This document shows, in pieces, positions 3,509 to 6,482 of a DNA stretch of 6,482 nt. Every line of letters begins with the position of its first letter. The stretch's first letter is position 1. The notes beneath the pieces are model-generated. The model worked only from the letters and a program-made list of their open reading frames with translations. It had not been told where the DNA came from and searched no databases. The stretch lies in NCBI GenBank assembly GCA_034430275.1, contig DAOUEW010000342.1:1-6482 (forward strand), given 5' to 3'. The DNA is from JAUVXJ01 sp034430275. GTDB lineage: Bacteria > Chloroflexota > Anaerolineae > UBA7937 > B3-Chlor. Both the position numbers and the translations under genes were made by a program.

Positions 3509-4156
3509 CTAGTCGTCGTCAAAGTCCGGTGACTCCACCATGGCCTGGATCCCCTTCTTCACCGACTCCACCAGTTGTTTGTACAACGCGGCATCCCGTG
3601 CCTCCAGGGAGGAGAGGGTCGCTTTGACCTCGTCCACCCGTCCCTCTCGAGCGACAATCTGTCCTTCGTCGGCGGACCAGTGGAGCTTGTCCGGGCGAAA
3701 CCGCAGCTCCTCCTTCTCCACGAGCAGGTAACCCTGCTCCGCCAGTCCGTTCTTGGCCAGCTCCACGATCTTCCGCCAGGGGTTGGGGCTCTCTCTCACC
3801 AGGATCCTGCTGATGATGTCTCGCACCCGATCCTGCCGGGGATCGCCAATGAGGTTCTCCCATATCGCCGCGTCCACGCCGTACAGAGCTTCCCCGGGGC
3901 CACTGAGCCGCGTGACCTGCACGTCGCGCGTGGTGAAGAGCGCCAGCTTCTTCTCCTGGATCGCCTCCAGCCCCAGGTATCCTCTACCCGCCAGGTCAGC
4001 GAAGGCGGCCACCAGCAGCTTCTCGGCCAGATCGCTGCGCTTGACCTTCGCGCCGCCGTAGACCAGTTGCTCTCCCCCCATGCGAGCCTTCTTGACGAAG
4101 CGGTCTCCAAAGAGGTAGACGATGTCGCTAGCCGAGGGATTCCCCTCCGTTACCAT
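3509..4156 (-). CDS. Hypothetical cytoplasmic protein, possibly GPP34-like
   Basis: I do not firmly recognise this 215-residue protein. It is soluble, mostly helical and charged, with no signal peptide or membrane segment, and ends in an acidic tail (SPDFDDD). The middle part (DLAEKLLVAAFADLAGRGYL, then KKLALFTTRDVQVTR, and later WRKIVELAKNGLAEQGYL) has the helix and short-strand rhythm of GPP34/GOLPH3-like bacterial proteins, which bind phosphoinositides in eukaryotes. This is a resemblance of layout only. The C-terminal 45 residues look like a coiled helix (VDEVKATLSSLEARDAALYKQ). The ATG at 4156 is chosen because AAGGAG precedes it at good spacing. The frame extends upstream to 4366, but that part is Arg-rich, overlaps the preceding gene and lacks family character. 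It starts 53 bp after the 646-residue gene and is probably the last gene of that operon. Confidence 0.75.
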   Translation of the reverse strand: MVTEGNPSASDIVYLFGDRFVKKARMGGEQLVYGGAKVKRSDLAEKLLVAAFADLAGRGYLGLEAIQEKKLALFTTRDVQVTRLSGPGEALYGVDAAIWENLIGDPRQDRVRDIISRILVRESPNPWRKIVELAKNGLAEQGYLLVEKEELRFRPDKLHWSADEGQIVAREGRVDEVKATLSSLEARDAALYKQLVESVKKGIQAMVESPDFDDD

Positions 4157-4209
4157 GAGTCGTTCTCCTTCCAGGGATGTCTCAGGACGATGAAAAGGGC
4201 TGGCGAGTC

Positions 4210-6150
4210 TCACCCGCCGCCCACGCTGACCAGATACAGCTCGTAGTGGGTGCCGGCCGGGTAGACATCGGTGCCGTCGTCGATCTCCGTCTCGAAGGTG
4301 ACCTCGGTGGTCAACACGTACTCCCCATCGGGCCAGTCGGTGACCAGAGCGTAGTACAGGCGGCACTCGTCGGTAGCCACACCCACCTCCGTCGTGGCGA
4401 ACCTGGACAGCGGCACCTCCTCAATGCCCAGGGTGAAGACGAGGGTGATGTTCTCCCAGTTCTGCCGCAGTACTTCCTTGGAGCTGGCGCACCAGCCATA
4501 GACCCACAGCACGTCCTGCGAGGTCTCCAGGTATACGGTATAGATGTAGGTCTCGCCTGCCTGAGAGGTCTCGTCGTACGATTCCTCGGCCAGCTCTTGC
4601 AGCCACGGCGCGAGGTCGCCCATCGCGGCCTCCGACTCGACCACGGAGCCTATCCTAGGCCCGGCCTCTGGCGTTTCCACAGGGCGGGGGGTCGCCACCG
4701 GCCGCGGCTCCTCGTCCAGGCCCAACCCCTCCCCACCCTCTCCGGTGGAGCAAACCATCACGTTCTCGTGATCCACACAGTAGGAGAAGTCGGCCCCGGC
4801 CAGACGATCCAGCGCCGCCATGGCCGCTTCCCCATCCTCGGCCAGAACGGAGACCACTACGCGGTCTGTCTCCCGGCTGACCACGAAGAGGCTGGTGCCC
4901 TCCAACGGCAGCGCACCCAGCCCCTCGACTTCCACGTTGTCCCGGACCTCCTCTTCCTCCTCCGTCGCCGGTGTCGGCGTAGGGGTGCCCTCCTCGAGCA
5001 TGGTAATGGTCACCCCTGCCTCATCCAGGTAATCCTGCACCAGCTCCACGTTGTCGAAGGTGCCCACGAAGATGGCGTCGTGGTCCGGTTCGGCCGCGTC
5101 GCTGAGGGTCAGAGTCAAACCGGCCAGGTCCAGCACCTCGCTCAGCCACTCGCTGCTGGCGAAGAGACGTGGATCGAGGTACTCGCCGGAGACCTGCACC
5201 AGGTCCACCGGGCGCTGGAACAAGTAGGGGAAGTCCCTCAGGTTCCACTGACGTTCGGCGCCCAGCAGCCAGTCAGCGACGTTGCTCAGAAAGCGATCGT
5301 TGCCCCCCATGGTGTGGTAGGGTGCGGTGAGGAAGGTGAGGTCACCCAGCGCCAGGGTACACCCCTGCGCGGAGAGCACCCCGGCGGCGAGATCGCTCTC
5401 ACCCGTGCGCAGCGAAGACTCAGTGTTGGCATCGCCCGCCAGCAGCACCTGCCCCTCGCTCCGCAGGGAGTGGGAGGCGAAGAGGATCACCGACTCCACT
5501 CCCTCCGTGAGGGTGGGGTCACTTTCCTCGAGGCTGAAGCTGACGTTGCGGAAGTTACCTTCGTTGTCCACCAGGTTGTACAGGTAGTCGTCGAAGTAGA
5601 CCACACCCAGGGAGTCGGCCAGGCTGTTCATAGCCGGGACGGCGCTCTCGGGATATAGGACGTCGTACAGGTCTATGTCGTACTCCTCTCCCAGTGGAGC
5701 AACGGGACGTGTGGGGTCGCCCGCCAGCAGCACCCGTCCGCCCTTCTCCACGAAATCCACGACGGCCTCCACCTCCCACTCGGCGAACTCATAGGTGGGT
5801 GCAGCCACCACCAGGGCCATGGCGCCGCGCAACTGGGCATCCAGGGCGGTGGTGTAGCCATCGTACTCCTCCACCTCTGCTCCTCGAGCCACTAACCGAT
5901 CCCGCAGGGGGGTCAGATCGTCTACCTCGAGATTGTTCTCGTGGCCCAGATCGATCACCACGCGGCCTGCTGCCTCCACCGCCTCTTCAGCGATGGAGCT
6001 GTACTCAGGCAGGGACACCTTCATCTCGGCCTCGTCGAGCTCAGCGATCTGAGGCGGGGTGTACGCGCCTCGGTGGAACCACGCCCAGCGCATGAGTACA
6101 GGCAGAATCAGAAGGACGGCGAAGATCAGAACCTTGATCCTGGTTCTCAT
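4210..6150 (-). CDS. Membrane-anchored exported protein with an N-terminal GldG/DUF4350-like domain
   Basis: A 646-residue protein with an N-terminal signal anchor (about residues 5-20, after MRTRIK), so the bulk should lie outside the membrane. Residues about 60-300 look like a DUF4350 or GldG-type alpha/beta domain of the class I glutamine amidotransferase-like fold: GRVVIDLGHENNLE, a middle MALVVAAPTYEFAEWEVEAVVDFVEKGGRVLLAGDP, and later VILFASHSL and GNDRFLSNVADWLLG. No catalytic Cys is evident, so this part is probably non-enzymatic. Linkers rich in Thr/Pro and Glu (TPTPTPATEEEEE near 389-401; RPVATPRPVETP near 483-494) separate it from a small alpha/beta module and from a beta-rich C-terminal domain (about 530-646) that may be immunoglobulin-like. 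Two Cys pairs (458/467 and 554/596) could be disulfides. The protein is very acidic. The start is clear: AGGAGG 6 nt upstream, and its ATG overlaps the preceding stop by 4 bp. The function is unknown. Confidence 0.85.
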   Translation of the reverse strand: MRTRIKVLIFAVLLILPVLMRWAWFHRGAYTPPQIAELDEAEMKVSLPEYSSIAEEAVEAAGRVVIDLGHENNLEVDDLTPLRDRLVARGAEVEEYDGYTTALDAQLRGAMALVVAAPTYEFAEWEVEAVVDFVEKGGRVLLAGDPTRPVAPLGEEYDIDLYDVLYPESAVPAMNSLADSLGVVYFDDYLYNLVDNEGNFRNVSFSLEESDPTLTEGVESVILFASHSLRSEGQVLLAGDANTESSLRTGESDLAAGVLSAQGCTLALGDLTFLTAPYHTMGGNDRFLSNVADWLLGAERQWNLRDFPYLFQRPVDLVQVSGEYLDPRLFASSEWLSEVLDLAGLTLTLSDAAEPDHDAIFVGTFDNVELVQDYLDEAGVTITMLEEGTPTPTPATEEEEEVRDNVEVEGLGALPLEGTSLFVVSRETDRVVVSVLAEDGEAAMAALDRLAGADFSYCVDHENVMVCSTGEGGEGLGLDEEPRPVATPRPVETPEAGPRIGSVVESEAAMGDLAPWLQELAEESYDETSQAGETYIYTVYLETSQDVLWVYGWCASSKEVLRQNWENITLVFTLGIEEVPLSRFATTEVGVATDECRLYYALVTDWPDGEYVLTTEVTFETEIDDGTDVYPAGTHYELYLVSVGGG

Positions 6151-6482
6151 GGCGCACCTCCTAGCTGCGTGTCGTAGAGGAGATAGACACCCGGCGGCAG
6201 GACACGTTCCCCAGTCACGGCGTCGGCCGCGCCCACCCAGGGCTCCAGGCTGCTTTCCTCATACTGCTCGAGCAGTTCCTGATAGACCCGTTCCTCCAGG
6301 TCCACCACTTGATGGTGGGCGATCCCGGCCTGCTGGGCAGCGGCGGCCACGGCGTCGCTCTCGCTCCCCAGATAGTCGATCAGACCGAGGCGCCGCGCCT
6401 CGCGGCCGGAATAGGCCAGCCCGTTGGACAGGTCTACGCGAGAGATGTTCATCCGCTCTCCGCGCTGGCTGAATACGGTCTC
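6147..6482 (-). CDS. sppA: Signal peptide peptidase SppA-like protease, C-terminal part
   Basis: This reading frame is open to the window edge, so only the last 111 residues are present. After ETVFSQRGERMN it reads SGREARRLGLIDYLGS, which matches the SppA/S49 family motif in which a Gly-Arg-x-Ala segment is followed by GLVDxLG near the C terminus. Next comes a helix (ESDAVAAAAQQAGI) and a 60-residue tail. S49 proteases cut leftover signal peptides and membrane proteins using a Ser/Lys dyad. The catalytic residues would be further upstream, outside the window. An ATG at 6452 is internal to the motif region, so it is not the real start. The stop overlaps the next gene's ATG by 4 bp, and that gene's Shine-Dalgarno lies within this coding end, so the pair is translationally coupled. 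The family call rests on one motif and its setting. Confidence 0.78.
   Translation of the reverse strand, partial: ETVFSQRGERMNISRVDLSNGLAYSGREARRLGLIDYLGSESDAVAAAAQQAGIAHHQVVDLEERVYQELLEQYEESSLEPWVGAADAVTGERVLPPGVYLLYDTQLGGAP

Noticed and set aside
4177..5658. Long open frame of 493 codons on the plus strand
   Set aside because: It lies antisense within the 646-residue gene, has no recognisable domain and no ribosome site; such frames are common opposite GC-rich genes.

Overview
The window is a GC-rich bacterial fragment in which every gene I can support is on the minus strand, so transcription runs from right to left. The base composition, an SppA-type peptidase coupled to an anchored, very acidic exported protein, and several cold-shock genes would suit a Chloroflexota (Anaerolineae-like) genome. 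That is only an impression; nothing here fixes the taxonomy.

Right end, in transcription order: the C-terminal part of an SppA-like signal peptide peptidase (6147-6482, running off the window), a 646-residue membrane-anchored exported protein that overlaps it by 4 bp (4210-6150), and after 53 bp a 215-residue cytoplasmic protein of unknown function (3509-4156). These three look like one operon.

Centre: four complete cold-shock protein genes lie in tandem, each in a unit of roughly 560 bp. Each unit has its own sigma70-type promoter (a 17-bp spacer in all four), a leader of about 160-170 nt, an 81-codon CspA-family gene and a Rho-independent terminator. The array is therefore four monocistronic genes, not one operon. 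The leaders are the most interesting part. In every copy a mid-leader segment is complementary to the start codon region, and in three copies to the Shine-Dalgarno sequence as well. The extreme 5' end is complementary to a segment just upstream of the ribosome binding site. A 6-bp hairpin with a 4-nt loop sits at the same place in all four, with compensatory base changes. The order of the elements (A-B-A'-B') means the two long-range helices would form a pseudoknot or exclude one another, which suggests a temperature-responsive or autoregulated translational switch like that of E. coli cspA mRNA but with an unrelated sequence.

Left: a toxin-antitoxin pair follows, a Phd/YefM-like antitoxin (760-1035) overlapping a PIN-domain VapC toxin (296-763), with a near-consensus promoter and a terminator. 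At the far left a second near-consensus promoter fires out of the window, and its predicted transcript starts exactly at the base of a long bulged stem. This is either a structured leader or a small RNA gene whose remainder is outside the window.
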